Shown here: piece by piece, positions 62,136 to 64,000 of the stretch | Position numbering within the stretch: position 1 is the first letter of the stretch | Layout: each line of letters begins with the position of its first letter | Source: Alligator mississippiensis | Lineage: Eukaryota; Chordata; Crocodylia; Alligatoridae | Reading direction: 5' to 3' | NCBI RefSeq assembly: GCF_030867095.1 | Contig: NC_081835.1 | Coordinates: forward strand, 43,817,892-43,881,891 | Length of the DNA stretch: 64,000 nucleotides | The notes under the pieces: generated by a model | The model's input: the letters and a program-made list of their open reading frames with translations, nothing else | The model's database searches: none | Told to the model about the DNA's origin: nothing | Program-made: the position numbers and the translations under genes

Positions 62136-64000
62136 GAGGCAATGCTGCTAAACCAGCTTCTCTCCCCGATTCTGATGCATCCTTGAGCTAAAGCTCTAGC
62201 TCACTGTTGTCCTTCTGGCCATGTGAGTATTAGCATCAGGCAGGTACTTGTGTCCCTACTCTGCATGTTACTTGGATAATGTTCCCATTGTATGTACCAT
62301 ACTGTCTTTGATTTATTTGTCACTGGAACAGGGGGAGAGGTGGGAAATGGTTTGTACAGGTGATCCTGTGGCACTCAGGTGGCCAGGAGTGGAGGTGGAG
62401 CAAGTATCTTGTTTGAAAGGGAAGGTGCAAATACTGCTGTCCCAGGGAAGAGGAGAAATGTGAGCCTCCCATGACACAATATAGAAAAATGCACTTTGGC
62501 TTCAGAATGATGGAGCTGGGAACTGAATGCAACTACTGGTTTGATTCCTCTTCTCACAAAAAACACATAAGGAAGAGAACACAAGTCTCCCAAAATCAAG
62601 TCATTTTTGAGGGAGAGGCTTAGTACATATGGACTAAGCTAGTGTCTGATCCCAATGAGAGGAGCCTTCACCTGTTACTTGAACAAACTAGGAAACAACT
62701 GATGAACCATAAGATATCCACCTTAGAAGACTCAGTATCACATCCTGGAGCATTACCTGCCATACAGTAGTCCCATTTTACATGGTCACAGAATTTTACT
62801 GGCTTAAGGGATGTCCAGATTGTGAACATCCCTGAGAAACATCCCTTCAATCAAGAGTAGGGAGAGGAATGTCTTTCCTGCTGTCTGGATAGGAGTATCC
62901 CTGGCTCCAGAATGAAGCCGTATTCCCACCTGTAACACACAGTGTGTCATGTTTGTGGCTTTCCTTCCCAGTTGAATGAGTTAATGAACCTACCTTAACA
63001 GCAGCAAAGTCCCATGTAGCCTTATGGGTACAAGGGATCAAGAAATGGTTTCATAGGTGGGGGAGCCTCAATTTCTTATAAGTTTCAGGATAGAAGAACT
63101 GCATCAGTAGATAGCAGCACTTTCAGCCCACTTGTAAAAAGCACATCCTAGTCTCTGCAGGACAGGTGAACTGGGAAAGACCTGAGCAAGAAAATTCAAT
63201 CTGCATCCAGAGCCTTTTATATATACAATAAAAAAAGTTTCTAACAGCTATAACTGGACTGGCTTTTGTAGGTGGGGTTCTTGGGTTTTTTTTAATAGAA
63301 GGAAACCTCTTCATCTACTGAAGAAGATACTCACTCATGGGAAAACAGAAGTCTCCACACTTAGCTGGTGTTTTTCAGTCCTACAACAACAGGAAGAATT
63401 TAGTAACACAGGGTAAGAATAGCCCCTTTGCCTCAATGCTCCTATCCAACCTACCATGTTAACTGGTACAGCACAAGCAGGCCAATTTGTATTTTGGGAG
63501 CACTGTACTGGAACTCATTTCCTCCAGTCTAGACAGTATTGGGTGCACAAGATGAGTACAACTGAATTCCACCTGTATGGACTGTAGGGGCCACAGTGGG
63601 AATGGAGATTACAGGGAAGCTTCTATCACAATGGAAAACTTGAGGCATCATCCTTTTTCTTGTCCCTGGTCCATAATCTGCCCGTTTTCTCCAGTGACCT
63701 ATACCTCTTCTCTATCCTACTCCAGAACCCAGTCTGCTAGGTCATGCTTTGAGTCCTGATCTCCAACACCACTTGCTATTTGCAGCCTGCTGCATCTCCC
63801 TTCTGCTAATACCATTTTCTTGCATTCTGCACAGCACTTGCTAGTCCAGCTGTGCCCCCAACCAGTTTTGCCGAGGCTCCTCACTTCTGACCTATGGCAT
63901 CATAGTTCAATTCCTAGTACAGCTCCCAGACTGGTTTGGAGCAGAGAATAATACCACAGAAGAAGCTGAAGCAGTTATTAAATTACATGAATCTTCAGGA

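Larger units (their letters stand above)
60691..64000. other. CYB561D2 3' UTR and downstream; no gene seen
   Basis: In mammals TMEM115 follows, but no TMEM115 text is seen here. One antisense MIR-like fragment at 62040-62135 and a weaker one near 61555-61640. Confidence 0.5.

Noticed and set aside
60691-64000. TMEM115, the expected next gene to the right
   Set aside because: No long frame or recognisable TMEM115 text on either strand; it probably lies beyond the window.

Overview
The window looks like nuclear DNA of a reptile-grade amniote, most likely a crocodilian, with a turtle as the alternative. The reasons are split vertebrate genes with GT-AG introns, several 5'-truncated CR1 LINEs of different subfamilies, old MIR-type SINEs and many short hAT and Tigger-like DNA transposons. 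Species is an inference; no species-diagnostic sequence is visible.

The genes form the conserved block known from human 3p21.31, in the same order and orientation: RASSF1 (minus, only the first exon of the A isoform, 14520-14808), ZMYND10 (minus, 12 coding exons, 45849 down to 26526, 454 residues), NPRL2 (minus, 11 coding exons, 55393 down to 46565, 380 residues) and CYB561D2 (plus, 3 coding exons, 56998 to 60690, 222 residues). Exon borders and phases of the last three were worked out by hand and join without a frame break. Three CpG-rich blocks mark promoters: RASSF1A (about 14360-15320), ZMYND10 (about 45400-46240) and a shared divergent NPRL2/CYB561D2 promoter (about 56380-57320).

Region by region: 1-14519 holds no recognised exon and is probably RASSF1 intron 1 and/or downstream sequence. 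It contains a foldback hAT-like element, an old LINE split by a CR1, and two short hAT elements. 14.3-15.3 kb is the RASSF1A exon and island. 15.3-25.9 kb is intergenic with hAT elements, MIR-like SINEs and two CR1 pieces. 25.95-45.85 kb is ZMYND10, whose introns hold most of the transposons, including a 2-kb foldback element with a Tigger-like element nested in it. 46.5-56.6 kb is NPRL2, 57.0-60.7 kb is CYB561D2, and 60.7-64 kb shows no gene.

The genes act in unrelated processes: Hippo/Ras-linked scaffolding (RASSF1), cytoplasmic pre-assembly of ciliary dynein (ZMYND10), amino-acid restraint of mTORC1 by GATOR1 (NPRL2), and transmembrane electron transfer (CYB561D2). Promoter motifs fit two of these roles: an X-box-like site just upstream of the ZMYND10 start codon, and a pair of identical CACGTG-core sites in the NPRL2/CYB561D2 promoter. 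I found no retrovirus, CRISPR array or undescribed gene system. The most unusual material is transposon structure: hAT insertions whose 8-bp target duplications share a central TA, and several foldback elements.
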